A stretch of 33,919 nucleotides of DNA from Afipia massiliensis (GCF_014203115.1 NZ_JACHIJ010000014.1:1-33919), one strand, 5' to 3'. Positions 8,287-17,363 are shown, numbered from the stretch's first letter. The notes: generated by a model from the letters alone, not told the origin. Numbers and translations: made by a program.

Positions 8287-9519
8287 ATGGGGGCCAAGGT
8301 GACGTATAAAGAATTAACCACAGCTACTGAGACCAATTTCCTCAGTATTCTAAGTTCAAAGCAACATTCTGTCGAAGTCTCGCGCGAACGTCATAACTTG
8401 ATTGTGTCGCGTGTGCAGTGGTCAGCCGGTGCACTTTCAGTCGTCACACTCGCCTGGATTGTGATTGATGCATTTACTATGAGCTGGCCGCTCTGGGGCA
8501 TCCTTGCAATCGAGCGCATGTCCGCCGCAGCGGCATTCTGGATGCTTGCGTCGCATCGATTCAAGGTAGGAAGACCTGGCTCGGCCTATGTTTCGGTCGG
8601 AGCTCTGATCTCGATTCCAGCTGTTTTCCTCCTGGCTGCGCACTTCACATTTCAGTATTTTCCGTATTTCGACCAGTCGATATTTGTGTCGACCGCTTAT
8701 TTGTATGCACCATTTCTGATCGCCGTCAGCTTGAGCGTATTCCCATTAACTGTGATTGAGAGTGCTTTGCTAAGCGTTCCTATATTTGTAGTTGCGACAG
8801 TGTCGATTGTTTCAACGCCGGATTCGTTTGGTCATGTCTCCGCATCTGCAACACTTCTGCGATTGTTTCTTATCGCAGGAATTTCCTCTATCGCTGGCAT
8901 GAGCCAACTCCGTTTTCTAATGGTTCTCACCGAGCAGTCTATACAAGACCGGATGACAAGCGCGTTGACCCGAAGTGTCGGCGAGCAGCGGATCAACCTG
9001 CAATTTGCGTTGGCAACGCGAAAACAACATTCAATGGCAGTCCTGTTTATCGACCTGGACAACTTTAAGTCCATTAACGATCATTATGGACACGAGGCCG
9101 GTGATGCCGTCTTGCAGCAGGCTGCCTGGTCGATTCGCCAAACTCTGCGTCGCCATGATACGCTGGTGCGATGGGGTGGCGAGGAATTCGTCGTCCTTTT
9201 GCCGCGAACCGATACTCCCGGAGCTCGAGCAGCTGTCGAGCGGATCGCAAGTGTCGGTCTTGGACTTCGCCCAGACGGCGTACCGGTCACTGCAAGCATC
9301 GGCATCGCGGAACGCGTCAACGACAGGACATCCTGTCCAACGAAGCTCCTCGCATTAGCTGACAAGCGAATGTACGCGGCAAAGACCGCAGGCCGTAACT
9401 ACTATGTCGATGGCAGCGGCGAGACGGCACGCTTTCTCCACCTAGATGGAAATCAATCCGCAAATCTCGCTGTCCGCGAGTCCGTTCGGTGCGACACCCG
9501 ACTAGAACTGGCCGCCTGA
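8287..9519 (+). CDS. Membrane-bound diguanylate cyclase (GGDEF)
   Basis: From the ATG at 8287 the protein has 410 residues. The first ~200 hold about six hydrophobic segments (for example VQWSAGALSVVTLAWIVIDA, AYVSVGALISIPAVFLLAAH, FLIAVSLSVFPLTVIESALL). The C-terminal domain is a complete GGDEF: LFIDLDNFKSINDHYGHEAG, then RRHDTLVRWGGEEF with the active-site GGEEF near residues 297-301. The RRHD just before it fits the RxxD inhibitory c-di-GMP site, so product inhibition is expected. It makes c-di-GMP from two GTP. A TTG at 8278 would add three residues; an AAGAAGG lies 12 bases before the ATG. It is a single gene, convergent with the receptor gene at 9678. Confidence 0.88.
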   Translation: MGAKVTYKELTTATETNFLSILSSKQHSVEVSRERHNLIVSRVQWSAGALSVVTLAWIVIDAFTMSWPLWGILAIERMSAAAAFWMLASHRFKVGRPGSAYVSVGALISIPAVFLLAAHFTFQYFPYFDQSIFVSTAYLYAPFLIAVSLSVFPLTVIESALLSVPIFVVATVSIVSTPDSFGHVSASATLLRLFLIAGISSIAGMSQLRFLMVLTEQSIQDRMTSALTRSVGEQRINLQFALATRKQHSMAVLFIDLDNFKSINDHYGHEAGDAVLQQAAWSIRQTLRRHDTLVRWGGEEFVVLLPRTDTPGARAAVERIASVGLGLRPDGVPVTASIGIAERVNDRTSCPTKLLALADKRMYAAKTAGRNYYVDGSGETARFLHLDGNQSANLAVRESVRCDTRLELAA

Positions 9520-9566
9520 ACGGATCAGCCATTTCTGTAAAAGAACCTCTGGGAAGTGGCGAAGGA

Positions 9567-9624
9567 GATGGTAAGCGCATCGATCTCATAGATCATAAGA
9601 GAGGCGATGCGCTTACCATCTTTT
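9567..9624. terminator. Long perfect hairpin terminator between convergent genes
   Basis: GATGGTAAGCGCATCG (9567-9582) and its exact complement CGATGCGCTTACCATC (9605-9620) form a 16-bp perfect stem with a 22-base loop, followed by TTTT at 9621-9624. It starts 47 bp after the diguanylate cyclase stop and lies 58 bp from the chemoreceptor stop, so it can end transcription on the plus strand and possibly both. Confidence 0.8.
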
Positions 9625-9677
9625 GTATATCCTATTCAGAACTGCATAAATTTGGAGAAGCTAACGCTATCCAGCTG

Positions 9678-11780
9678 TCACGCAGCCTTGATGTTCAGCA
9701 AGAACGTCTCAACCTGCCGGCGCATCGTTTCGGATTGCATCGACAGTTCCCCCGACGCCGCGAGAACCTGGTGAGCGGCTGCCCCGGTGTCGCCTGCGGC
9801 CTGCGTTACCCCGGAGATATTCAGCGCGATTTCGCCAGTACCAACTGCCGCTTGTTGAACATTACGAGCGATCTCCTGGGTGGCCGACCCTTGTTCTTCG
9901 ACGGCGCTGGCAATCGCGGACGCTACCTCATTCATCTCGTTGATGGTGGTACTGATACCCTCAATCGCTCTTACTGCTTCGCTGGAAGAAGTCTGGATAG
10001 AAGAAATTTGGGCGCTGATTTGATCGGTTGCTTTCGCGGTTTGCTCAGCGAGACTCTTGACCTCGGACGCCACTACGGCAAATCCCCTGCCAGCATCGCC
10101 GGCGCGTGCCGCCTCAATCGTCGCGTTGAGTGCCAGAAGATTGGTCTGGCCGGCAATTTCGTTGATCAGTTTGACTACATCGCCGATGTTAGCAGCTTCG
10201 TTTGAGAGGCCTTGAACCGTTTTGTTTGTACGTCCTGCTTCAGCGACCGCTTTCTGAGCTATTGCGGCTGATTGCGCCACCTGGCGGCTGATCTCGGCAA
10301 CGGAGCTGGCTAACTCCTCCGATGCGGCAGCAACTGTTTGCACGTTCGAGGATGCTTCCTCCGTCGCCGCCGCAACCGCATTCGCTTGGTTGCTAGTTTC
10401 TTCGGCGGTCGCAGTCATCGACGCGGCGGTTGTCTGCAGTTCCGTTGAAGCTGAGGCGACGGACTTCAACACCATCGAGATATCCGAGTCGAATTGTTGG
10501 GTCAGATCGTTCACCCGCGTCGCGCGAGCCACGCGCTCGCTGATTGCCGCCGCCTCCTTTGCAGCAAGTTCCTTGGCCTTGATCATGTTTTCCTTGAAGA
10601 TCAATACTGCCCTGGCCATGAGACCGATCTCATCCTTCTTGTCGGTTTCAGGTATCTCGACAGTGTGATCGCCGCCGGCAAGCTTGCCCATTGCCGCCAC
10701 CATTCTGAGTATGGGCGGCACGATGGAACGGTTGGTCAGATAGACGACCGTGACGGCGACACCGATGCCCGCGCCCAAGAGCACCCAAAGCAGTATCATC
10801 AAGAAACTGGTTTCGCTAAGAACGGCGGCGCCATCCGTTCTCAGATTGTCCTGCTGTCGGGCAACCATCCCACCGGCACGCGCGCCATCGGCGTTTCTAG
10901 CCCCTGCAAAGATATCCAGAAGTTTGTTGGCCCGGGGCGCTGCTTCGTTGGTCAGAAACCATTGCGCCATGTTCCAGCGATCCGAGGCTCGAATTTCAAA
11001 CATCTTCTGGGGTAATGGTGCAAATTTGGCACGAGCTTCGACCAATGAATCAAATGAGATTTGCTGATCGGGTGTCATCTCGGTTCGACGTTTCTCGACC
11101 GCATCGAACTTCTTCTGGTTGAGTGCCCAGAGTTCCTCAAATTCCTTCTTGAAATTCACATCTGCGGTCAGCAAATAAGCACGAATCGTCCCGATCGCCA
11201 TTGCCATGCTGCCGCGCAGATCAGCAAAGTCGATCAGCAAGCTTTTGCGCTGATCCGTTGATGCGATTTTGCCTTCTTCGTTGATGATCGTAGTCGCTTT
11301 CTGCAGCATGAGAGAAGCGAGAGGCGCAGCCTCCGTCGCCAGGACCTTTGCTGCCGGTTGCTCCTCGAGCGTATGTGCGATGGCCTCGGCCTTGTCCTGC
11401 GCTTTCCGCAGTTCATCGAGCAACGGCTTCGCCTGCTTCCACTCCTGTTTGTTCTCTTCAACGGTCCAGTGAGTCGACAGGCGATCCATCTCGGAGCCAC
11501 GGGCATCAATGTCCTTCCAGAGGGCCGCGCGTTCCGCTTTGAAAGCCTGATTTCCAGTGAGCAACCAGCCTCGCAGCGATGCGAGAGAGGCATACACACT
11601 CGATACGACGTCGCTTGCGGTCATCGCCGTTGGAACACGAAGATTTACGGTTCGGTCAGTGGCGTTGCTCACCGACACGACTTTCATGATGGTCGTACCG
11701 ACCACGGCAGCAAGCAGCATGCACAGGATACTGAAGCCAAGGATCAGTCGGCCCCGGATATTCAAGCGAAGTATTTCCAT
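9678..11780 (-). CDS. Methyl-accepting chemotaxis protein, membrane receptor
   Basis: The 700-residue receptor has TM1 near residues 12-33, a ~290-residue periplasmic helical bundle, TM2 near 326-348 ([20 protein letters not shown]), a HAMP linker (about 349-402) and a long signalling domain. The highly conserved hairpin tip is plain ([20 protein letters not shown], then [20 protein letters not shown], roughly residues 540-575). The ligand domain resembles a four-helix or helical bimodular sensor ([20 protein letters not shown]), which binds small molecules; the ligand cannot be read. It ends in FLLNIKAA, with no CheR-tethering pentapeptide. The start at 11780 has GGAAGA about ten bases upstream. 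No che genes are nearby, so it must signal to a pathway elsewhere. Confidence 0.92.
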   Translation of the reverse strand: MEILRLNIRGRLILGFSILCMLLAAVVGTTIMKVVSVSNATDRTVNLRVPTAMTASDVVSSVYASLASLRGWLLTGNQAFKAERAALWKDIDARGSEMDRLSTHWTVEENKQEWKQAKPLLDELRKAQDKAEAIAHTLEEQPAAKVLATEAAPLASLMLQKATTIINEEGKIASTDQRKSLLIDFADLRGSMAMAIGTIRAYLLTADVNFKKEFEELWALNQKKFDAVEKRRTEMTPDQQISFDSLVEARAKFAPLPQKMFEIRASDRWNMAQWFLTNEAAPRANKLLDIFAGARNADGARAGGMVARQQDNLRTDGAAVLSETSFLMILLWVLLGAGIGVAVTVVYLTNRSIVPPILRMVAAMGKLAGGDHTVEIPETDKKDEIGLMARAVLIFKENMIKAKELAAKEAAAISERVARATRVNDLTQQFDSDISMVLKSVASASTELQTTAASMTATAEETSNQANAVAAATEEASSNVQTVAAASEELASSVAEISRQVAQSAAIAQKAVAEAGRTNKTVQGLSNEAANIGDVVKLINEIAGQTNLLALNATIEAARAGDAGRGFAVVASEVKSLAEQTAKATDQISAQISSIQTSSSEAVRAIEGISTTINEMNEVASAIASAVEEQGSATQEIARNVQQAAVGTGEIALNISGVTQAAGDTGAAAHQVLAASGELSMQSETMRRQVETFLLNIKAA

Positions 11781-11874
11781 CTGATTTTCTTCCCCATGGC
11801 TGGCCCCGCAGTAAACAGGTCCGGCGATTAGTTGGATTGTTGTCGTTCTTACGCCCGGCTTACAAAAACGTGTT

Positions 11875-11930
11875 ATCTGTGTGACGACGAGTCATCTGTG
11901 TGCTGATGAGAGTCTCGCCAAAGAGACTCT
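11875..11930. repeat. Short direct repeat and a small hairpin between two receptor genes
   Basis: ATCTGTGTG occurs twice 19 bp apart (11875-11883 and 11894-11902). Just after, AGAGTCTC (11909-11916) and GAGACTCT (11923-11930) form an 8-bp stem with a 6-base loop. No T-run follows on either strand, so a rho-independent terminator is not clear. Nothing else is supported in the 266-bp gap. Confidence 0.35.
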
Positions 11931-12046
11931 TCAAACCCGCGACACGTACAGAAATCCGGATCGCCGTGCCCGCAAGCAATCATATCGAGAAGCTTCCGCT
12001 TTCGATTGGAACCCGTTCCTACGCCGCCTCTGTTCCACGCGATTAC

Positions 12047-13720
12047 CTACCGTCCAATACTGGTGGCCTCAGCAGCCGCGCGCTGCATGCTCAACGACAT
12101 CTCGCTCGTCACCGTGCTCTGCTCCTCGACCGCTGCCGCGGTTGATGTCACATACTCGCTGACATTCTGAATCGCTTGCTTGATCACATTGAGCGCACCG
12201 ACGACATCTCCCGAAATGGCGTTCAGTGCCGCGATCTCTTCCGAGATCTTGTCGGCGGCGTCCTTGACCTGACTGGCAAGCTTCTTGACTTCGGATGCGA
12301 CGACCGCAAAACCTCTGCCCGCTTCGCCCGCGCGGGCCGACTCGATGGTGGCGTTGAGAGCCAGCAGGTTGATCTGCCCGGTGATATCTCCGATCATTTC
12401 GACAATACCGCCCATCGACTGAGCCGCCATGCTGAGACGCTGTGCCTTCTCGTCAGCGGCGTCGACGCGAACTACCGCCAGGGATGCAGTTTCCTTCGAC
12501 TTGACCATTGCCTCCGAAATCTCGGACACCGAGGCATTTAGCTCCTCGGCCCCTGCGGCGACCGACTCCATCATGGAACGGACTCGCTCGCTCTTCATCC
12601 GCGCGATCACTTGCGCCGTCGTATCCGTCGCATATTTGACCACCTTGAAGGGCTTGCCGTTCAGGTCGATGATGGGATTATAGGACGCCTGAATCCAGAC
12701 ATCCTTGCCACCCTTGTCCATGCGCTTGTATTCCGCCGCCTGATAGTCGCCCCGGTTGAGACCAGTCCAGAACTCGCGATATGCGTCGCCGGCGCGTTCG
12801 GAAGGATCAACGAACATGCTGTGATGCCGTCCCTCAATTTCGCGAAGCGAATAGCCGAGGGCACGAAGGAAATTGTCGTTCGCCGTCAGGACAGTGCCAT
12901 CCATGTTGAATTCAATCACCGCCTGCGATTTATCGATTGCCGCGACCTGACCTGCCAGATCGACATTGTGCAACTTCTGCTCGGTGATGTCGGTTGCCAG
13001 CTTCACGACCTTGAACGACTTCCCATTCTGGTCGAGGACAGGATTGTAGGAGGCAAGTATCCAGATGTCCTTGCCGCCCTTCCCGATGCGCTTGTACTCC
13101 GCCGCCTGGCATTCGCCCCGATGAAGACGGGTCCAGAATTCCCCATACTCCACGCTGTCACGTACCGTCGGTTCGACGAACATGCTGTGGTGCTTGCCCT
13201 GAATCTCCGCCAGCGAATAGCCGAATGCGTTCAGGAAATTCTCATTGGCCGTCAGGACGGTGCCGTCCATTCGGAACTCGCCCACCGCTTGCGCCCTGCC
13301 GATCGCTGCTGCCTGGGCTGCAAACTCCAGATTTTGTAGCCGGAGTGTTGCATCGGCCCACTCGATCACAATGCCCGCGCAGTGGTCGGCCTTGTCCTTA
13401 AGCGGTGTTGCAACGAGATCGAAGTTCCGGCCTCCAATCTGGATTGTTGCCCTGTGCGTCGTATTGAGGTTCTCCAAGATCCGGCGCTGATGGTTCGGAT
13501 CTTTATGAAACACGTCGATGTTGCTTCCGATCAGGGTGGCAGTGCTGAAGCGGGGCAGATCTTTACGAATGTCGGACTCCGCCCCCTTCAGAAGCTCTAT
13601 GACAGCCTTGTTCATATAAATGATCGTCAGGTTTGCATCCACGACCATCACGTTGGCAGTCACGAAATCCGCTGCAATCGATCGTGCAAACTCGCCCTTG
13701 CTGGGGGACCGCTGAAACAT
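12047..13720 (-). CDS. Soluble chemoreceptor with three PAS domains
   Basis: From the ATG at 13720 (GAGG site upstream) the protein has 557 residues and no membrane segment. PAS1 spans about 17-125 ([20 protein letters not shown]), PAS2 about 134-250 and PAS3 about 256-372. PAS2 and PAS3 are near copies ([20 protein letters not shown] versus [20 protein letters not shown]; both contain HHSMFV and AAEYKR), pointing to a tandem duplication. The signalling domain follows, with the MCP hairpin tip [23 protein letters not shown] domains of this WGxEF/AAEYKR type can bind heme or flavin, but no ligand residue is certain here. Lacking membrane anchors it should form a cytoplasmic cluster. The adjacent protoglobin gene, same strand and 130 bp upstream, suggests shared O2 or redox sensing. 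Confidence 0.9.
   Translation of the reverse strand: MFQRSPSKGEFARSIAADFVTANVMVVDANLTIIYMNKAVIELLKGAESDIRKDLPRFSTATLIGSNIDVFHKDPNHQRRILENLNTTHRATIQIGGRNFDLVATPLKDKADHCAGIVIEWADATLRLQNLEFAAQAAAIGRAQAVGEFRMDGTVLTANENFLNAFGYSLAEIQGKHHSMFVEPTVRDSVEYGEFWTRLHRGECQAAEYKRIGKGGKDIWILASYNPVLDQNGKSFKVVKLATDITEQKLHNVDLAGQVAAIDKSQAVIEFNMDGTVLTANDNFLRALGYSLREIEGRHHSMFVDPSERAGDAYREFWTGLNRGDYQAAEYKRMDKGGKDVWIQASYNPIIDLNGKPFKVVKYATDTTAQVIARMKSERVRSMMESVAAGAEELNASVSEISEAMVKSKETASLAVVRVDAADEKAQRLSMAAQSMGGIVEMIGDITGQINLLALNATIESARAGEAGRGFAVVASEVKKLASQVKDAADKISEEIAALNAISGDVVGALNVIKQAIQNVSEYVTSTAAAVEEQSTVTSEMSLSMQRAAAEATSIGR
12608..13321 (-). repeat. Tandem duplication of a PAS-encoding unit (366-bp period)
   Basis: The codons for PAS2 (13321-12974) and PAS3 (12955-12608) line up without gaps at an offset of 122 residues and share long identical peptide runs, including TVLTAN, GYSL, HHSMFV and GGKD-W. 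Confidence 0.7.
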
Positions 13721-13850
13721 CTGATAACATCCTCTTTTTTCTAATTTGGTTTGGGGAAGGATCTGCGGTGGCCAATCAAACGAGGCACAATGCAATCGTT
13801 GTCTCGCAATGCATTACTGAAATGCGGCTCATGCTTTGTGAGACCACGCT

Positions 13851-14306
13851 TTAGTCAACTAGCCAGGACGTGTAGGATGAAACCGCCAAGGCCATATCAA
13901 GCGCGACGTACTTGTCGAGCGTCGAAACAAAACCCGCCTTGACCGGCAACGACAAGGGCGCGTTGAGCACCACCTGCGAGAAGTCAATTTTGATTTTCGT
14001 GTATCCGGCGATGTACCATTTTGCATCAAGGCCTATTTCACGGTGCTTGATGCCGATGAGTGATGCGCTGTTGAAATACTTCTGGTCAAACCGGCTCCTA
14101 AAAAGCGAGTTCCAGTGCATTCTCTGTTCTATCGTCAGGCATTCAATCGTTTGATCGCTTAACACCAGATCAACGTCTGATTTCCGCACACTGGCGTAGA
14201 AATCTCCGATAACGTCGACGGCACGATGTTCGACGAGCGACCAGATCGCCTCGGCGTTGCGCATGGCTTCCGGGTCAATGTCGAGAATGGTGATCAGTTT
14301 TTCCAT
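13851..14306 (-). CDS. Stand-alone protoglobin / globin-sensor domain protein
   Basis: This 151-residue protein is a bare globin-coupled sensor domain. The signature IGIKHREIGLDAKWYIAGY contains the expected proximal heme histidine (H88) and the G-L-x2-K/R-W-Y-I-x-G-Y pattern typical of HemAT and protoglobin domains. No output domain follows; the reading ends SSYTSWLVD and stops. I place the start at ATG 14306 because GGGG lies six bases upstream and the fold begins there; a longer frame (to 14519) only adds unrelated residues. The domain binds heme and senses O2, CO or NO in characterised relatives. Its position just upstream of a soluble PAS chemoreceptor suggests it reports to that receptor as a separate subunit, which is inference. 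Confidence 0.85.
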   Translation of the reverse strand: MEKLITILDIDPEAMRNAEAIWSLVEHRAVDVIGDFYASVRKSDVDLVLSDQTIECLTIEQRMHWNSLFRSRFDQKYFNSASLIGIKHREIGLDAKWYIAGYTKIKIDFSQVVLNAPLSLPVKAGFVSTLDKYVALDMALAVSSYTSWLVD

Positions 14307-14955
14307 AATTGCCCCAACAATTGAAATAGGATTGGCTGTTAATCGGCGCGTTAAGTCGAAGGCAATTGAACCTCTGCACTCTGCATTTGAGCAACGACGC
14401 AAAAGCAATCGCTCGATAGGATCGAATTCCCAACCTCGATAATCTGCGGATTCATCGTTGTAATTGGCTCGACAACTCCACTGGCGCGCCCGTGTGGTTT
14501 CCCAGGCGGTTCGGGGCAAATTCTTGCTTGGTTAATGACGTGCCTCCCGAGTTCCCGGCCAAGAGTTGCGGTGAAACGAGGTCTTCCGATGAAGCGGGTG
14601 ATTAGCTCTTTCAGCTCCGGGAACTGTCTTGATCGAAGCGCCGGCAGCACAGACCTTGCGGTCAGGTTCCGATGTCTGATCTTCCTTCCGTTTGGTTGCC
14701 GTGCCTGGCCTAGGTTTAGAAAATGGGATCTAATCTTGTGAAATCTGCGAACAATTTCAGGATGCTGTCCGAGAATGACAGGAATGGGCTGACCGCACGC
14801 AGACAACGAGCCATGGAATCGTCTAGGGATGGGAGAGCCAGCCGCAAAATAGTCACCAGACCCAACACTCGCCATTTGTCGTCTCATACCTAAATGGACA
14901 TTTGCATTTCGTTATTCTGGTTCGCGAATCGTGAACTAAGATTGTGATTTCAGAT
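14307..14955. other. Gap without a supported gene
   Basis: About 650 bp between the protoglobin start and the LysR operator. A 178-residue open frame (14351-14887, minus) exists but has no recognisable motif, is rich in Arg and Pro, and overlaps the protoglobin upstream region. I see no RNA gene or mobile element. Confidence 0.5.
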
Positions 14956-14973
14956 GGTTAACCATAGGTTAAC
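14956..14973. promoter_or_regulatory. Palindromic site upstream of the LysR-type regulator
   Basis: GGTTAACC-ATA-GGTTAAC holds a 7-bp inverted repeat (GTTAACC/GGTTAAC, 3-bp spacer) that can also be read as two GGTTAAC copies 11 bp apart. It ends 29 bp before the chosen start at 15003. A one-turn spacing suits binding of a dimer, perhaps the LysR protein itself. Confidence 0.4.
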
Positions 14974-15002
14974 GGATGCTCGCATTGATGCCGGAGGATC
15001 GC

Positions 15003-15854
15003 ATGCAAGCTGAAAACATCGGGGTGGAGCTATTTCGCACTTTCCTCGCGGTCAGCGAACTGCGCAGCCATAAGCGAGCGGCCGCTCATCTGCACCTGTC
15101 CCCGCCCGCGGTGAGCGGCCATCTCCGCCGGCTGCAAGACCAACTCGGCGTGAAGCTCTTTGATACAAGCGTACCGGGGGTTCGATTGAGCACCGAAGGT
15201 GCAATCGTTGTTGAAACGGCAAAGGACATTGTGAACAGCCACGATCGTTTGATCGAGCAGATACAGCAATCAAGAAGTGCCACGCCCGATCGTACAACAA
15301 TTAGAATCGGCGTTCCTCATGAATTGCGCTGCTGGCTCTTGGTGCCATTGCTTGCTGAGGTTCAGAAAAGTCACCCGGAACTCGAATTTCAACTGCGGCG
15401 CGGATCATCGACCTCGCTGCTGAATGAGCTGAAACATGGTGATCTCGACATTTGCCCCGCGGTCACCGCTACCCCTCCCCCAACCACTGTTCGGACTTAC
15501 CAAGAGGACGTGGTCTGGGTGAGCAGGCCGGATGAAGAGCACACCCTCGGAAATCCGGTCTTGATCGTAGCTCATCCTGACGGAAGCATCGTGCGAAACC
15601 TAATGCTGTCGAGTCTTGAAGACGCTAACATAAGGTACCGCGTCACATTCCAGGCGGCGCATATCGATGGGGCAATTGCTGCTGTACGCCGAGGGTTGGG
15701 ATGCATGGCGCTTCTACGATCGAATGCTGCGAGCGACCTATTTCAAAGAAACGACTTGCCACCGATCCCGCATGCGTACTGGGGGATACACCTGCGGCAA
15801 ACTTTACCCGTCATCGAGCGGCTCGCAGACGACATCTTGACAATATTACCCTGA
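15003..15854 (+). CDS. LysR-family transcriptional regulator
   Basis: The 283-residue protein opens with a LysR winged helix-turn-helix: LFRTFLAVSELRSHKRAAAH, then LHLSPPAVSGHLRRLQDQLG and VKLFDTSVPGVRLSTEGAIV. The rest is a substrate-binding effector domain (IRIGVPHELRCWLLVPLLAE). The start is set at ATG 15003 because GGAGG lies six bases upstream; earlier in-frame ATGs at 14976 and 14988 lack such a site. No divergent or adjacent metabolic gene hints at the regulon or ligand. The effector domain ends somewhat short but looks complete. Confidence 0.88.
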   Translation: MQAENIGVELFRTFLAVSELRSHKRAAAHLHLSPPAVSGHLRRLQDQLGVKLFDTSVPGVRLSTEGAIVVETAKDIVNSHDRLIEQIQQSRSATPDRTTIRIGVPHELRCWLLVPLLAEVQKSHPELEFQLRRGSSTSLLNELKHGDLDICPAVTATPPPTTVRTYQEDVVWVSRPDEEHTLGNPVLIVAHPDGSIVRNLMLSSLEDANIRYRVTFQAAHIDGAIAAVRRGLGCMALLRSNAASDLFQRNDLPPIPHAYWGIHLRQTLPVIERLADDILTILP

Positions 15855-15980
15855 CTCTGTGGTGCTTGCCCAATTGTAACGAGAGTACCGGTCACTGCAA
15901 TCGACTTATGTTGCCGTGCTATTTGAAGCCGCCTAACTTCTTGGAATGCTTGTTTGCAGGAGACCTTCGAACTGAAGTAT

Positions 15981-16193
15981 TTAAGCAAGCGCTGCTTCAG
16001 AAGCTCCTGCACACCGACGCCACTTTCGCGCTGAAAACGCAGAGACGGATGTTACGAAGTCTCTAGCAATCCTGTCGATCCCTTCAGGATCCAGCTTCCG
16101 CAGTTCATCTGACTGGCCAAATCGAAGCGAGAGTCTGTTGGACCACGAGACGACATGACCAATCATCGGAACACTTCGGAACGTCCCGTTCAT
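15981..16193 (-). CDS. Small protein, possibly a frameshifted DUF6455-type gene
   Basis: The 70-residue frame has GGAG just before its ATG and contains SDELRKLDPEGIDRIARDF, resembling the start of small DUF6455-like proteins (ELxxLDPxxLxxIARDxxxS). After about residue 50 the resemblance ends, and a neighbouring frame resumes with VQELLKQRLLKYF, hinting at a frameshift near 16015. Alternatively it is a short unrelated gene or chance. No neighbour explains it. Confidence 0.3.
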   Translation of the reverse strand: MNGTFRSVPMIGHVVSWSNRLSLRFGQSDELRKLDPEGIDRIARDFVTSVSAFSARKWRRCAGASEAALA

Positions 16194-16283
16194 CGCTCCA
16201 TCGTTTCCTTCTGCATCTGAGCCAGATTCTTTCGCGGATTACCGAATCGCGTAGAATCGCAGCAAGCTTTCGTTGCTGGCCGC

Positions 16284-16427
16284 TCAGAACGCCCTTCGCC
16301 GGGGCTTTGGGCTATCGCTCTTCAAGCGATGAGGCCTGGTCTGAAAGTCCGCCCACATAAGGACAGCACCAAACATTACAAACATGACCACGATAATCGC
16401 GGACACAATCATCGCATTGACGGGCAT
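16284..16427 (-). CDS. 47-residue single-pass membrane protein under a perfect Fnr/FixK box
   Basis: The ATG at 16427 has AGGGAGA seven bases upstream and a stop at 16284. The peptide begins MPVNAMIVSAIIVVMFVMFG, continues AVLMWADFQTRPHRLKSDSP and ends KPRRRAF: one membrane helix (residues about 5-25) and a basic tail that should lie in the cytoplasm. A perfect TTGAT-N4-ATCAA box is centred about 60 bp upstream of the start. Such tiny proteins often join respiratory oxidases or their assembly machines, but I recognise no family and none of those genes is in the window. The combination of ribosome site, promoter box and clean topology makes it a convincing gene. Confidence 0.7.
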   Translation of the reverse strand: MPVNAMIVSAIIVVMFVMFGAVLMWADFQTRPHRLKSDSPKPRRRAF

Positions 16428-16480
16428 AATCAGTCTCCCTTTGTCTGGGAACAGTGTGCACTACCAGACAAACGCGGTCC

Positions 16481-16494
16481 TTGATGCGGATCAA
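16481..16494. promoter_or_regulatory. Perfect FixK/Fnr box (TTGAT-GCGG-ATCAA)
   Basis: The site is an exact match to the Fnr/FixK consensus. It sits 54 bp upstream of the 47-residue membrane protein and just downstream of the Fnr-type regulator gene, so it most likely activates the small gene on the minus strand. Confidence 0.85.
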
Positions 16495-16554
16495 ATCGCG
16501 TCAGCCCGGCTGAATTGGATTAGTCGGAGCAATCGAACGTGAGACAGTGAGGGA

Positions 16555-17271
16555 TCAGGCTGCGGCCAGCGCTTCGGCCCGTCTCGCATCCATCAGACGA
16601 ACCCCTCCGGGAACGATGACGATGACACCGTCGCGCTCCAGCTTTGTCAGTGCCCGGCTGACTGTCTCAACGGTCAGACCAAGATAGTCCGCGATATCCT
16701 GCCGGCTCATGGGCAGGTAGACCGTCTTGGCCGCGCGGCCGATCACCCGCAACCGGTTCCTCCAGCCTATAAGAAATACCGCGACTCTTTTTTCGGCAGA
16801 TCGCCGTCCAAGCGAGACCATGTGGTCCTGAGCCAGTATGAGCTCCTGCTGCGCAAAATCGTTCATCCGCTGCAACATATGCGGTTTGCTCTCTACAAAG
16901 CGGGCAAAATGGTCTTTCATGAACCGGCATACCATCGCCGGTTCGATCGTATCCGCTGAGATGCCGTAAAAACCACCCGGCGCAACTCCAATGAAATCGC
17001 CCGGGAGCGAGAATCCGACGATTTGCCGCCTGCCGTCAGGTAGCAACTTGGAAAGGCGCACCGTTCCTTCCGACACATTGTAAACCGCATCGGAATGGTC
17101 TCCCTCCGCGAACAACGGCATCTTGGAACCAAAGCGCACGCGTTGCGACAGCCTTGCCAACTCCCGAAGCTCTCCTTCATCCAGCGCACCGCAGACGCTG
17201 AGCGATCGTATGACACACAGAAGGCAGCCTGCGATTTTACTGTCCAGACCACCTGATCCACTATGAGACAT
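16555..17271 (-). CDS. Fnr/AadR/FixK1-type oxygen-responsive regulator with Fe-S cysteines
   Basis: The 238-residue Crp/Fnr protein carries C16-x2-C19-x7-C27 at its N-terminus and C115 in the sensor domain (PAMVCRF). This is the four-cysteine pattern that holds an O2-labile [4Fe-4S] cluster in FnrN, AadR and Bradyrhizobium FixK1. A cyclic-nucleotide-like barrel (residues about 40-130), dimer helix and helix-turn-helix DIADYLGLTVETVSRALTKL follow. The recognition helix keeps the E-x2-S-R of Fnr/FixK, so TTGAT-N4-ATCAA sites are its likely targets. A perfect box lies at 17350-17363, 79 bp upstream of its ATG, consistent with control by FixK2 or itself. It is divergent from a cytochrome c gene. 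I do not choose between the names aadR, fixK1 and fnrN. Confidence 0.9.
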   Translation of the reverse strand: MSHSGSGGLDSKIAGCLLCVIRSLSVCGALDEGELRELARLSQRVRFGSKMPLFAEGDHSDAVYNVSEGTVRLSKLLPDGRRQIVGFSLPGDFIGVAPGGFYGISADTIEPAMVCRFMKDHFARFVESKPHMLQRMNDFAQQELILAQDHMVSLGRRSAEKRVAVFLIGWRNRLRVIGRAAKTVYLPMSRQDIADYLGLTVETVSRALTKLERDGVIVIVPGGVRLMDARRAEALAAA

Positions 17272-17297
17272 CTCGAACTTGCCTTCGCGATTTGCCG

Positions 17298-17312
17298 GAT
17301 CACAAAGTGATC
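17298..17312. promoter_or_regulatory. Second palindrome in the Fnr-type promoter region
   Basis: GATCAC-AAA-GTGATC is a 6-bp perfect inverted repeat located between the regulator start (17271) and the Fnr box (17350). It does not match the Fnr consensus; it may be an operator for another Crp-family or unrelated protein. Confidence 0.35.
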
Positions 17313-17349
17313 GTTTTCACGATACCATAGCGACTTTGACGATGATGGG

Positions 17350-17363
17350 TTGATGCAAATCAA
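17350..17363. promoter_or_regulatory. Perfect FixK/Fnr box (TTGAT-GCAA-ATCAA) shared by divergent genes
   Basis: The exact consensus site is 65 bp before the cytochrome c ATG (17429) and 79 bp before the Fnr-type regulator ATG (17271). A start site about 41 bp away in either direction would fit normal class II activation. Confidence 0.85.

Noticed and set aside
14351..14887. A 178-residue minus-strand open frame
   Set aside because: No recognised motif, no ribosome site, and low-complexity Arg/Pro composition. I looked for transposase or regulator traits and saw none.
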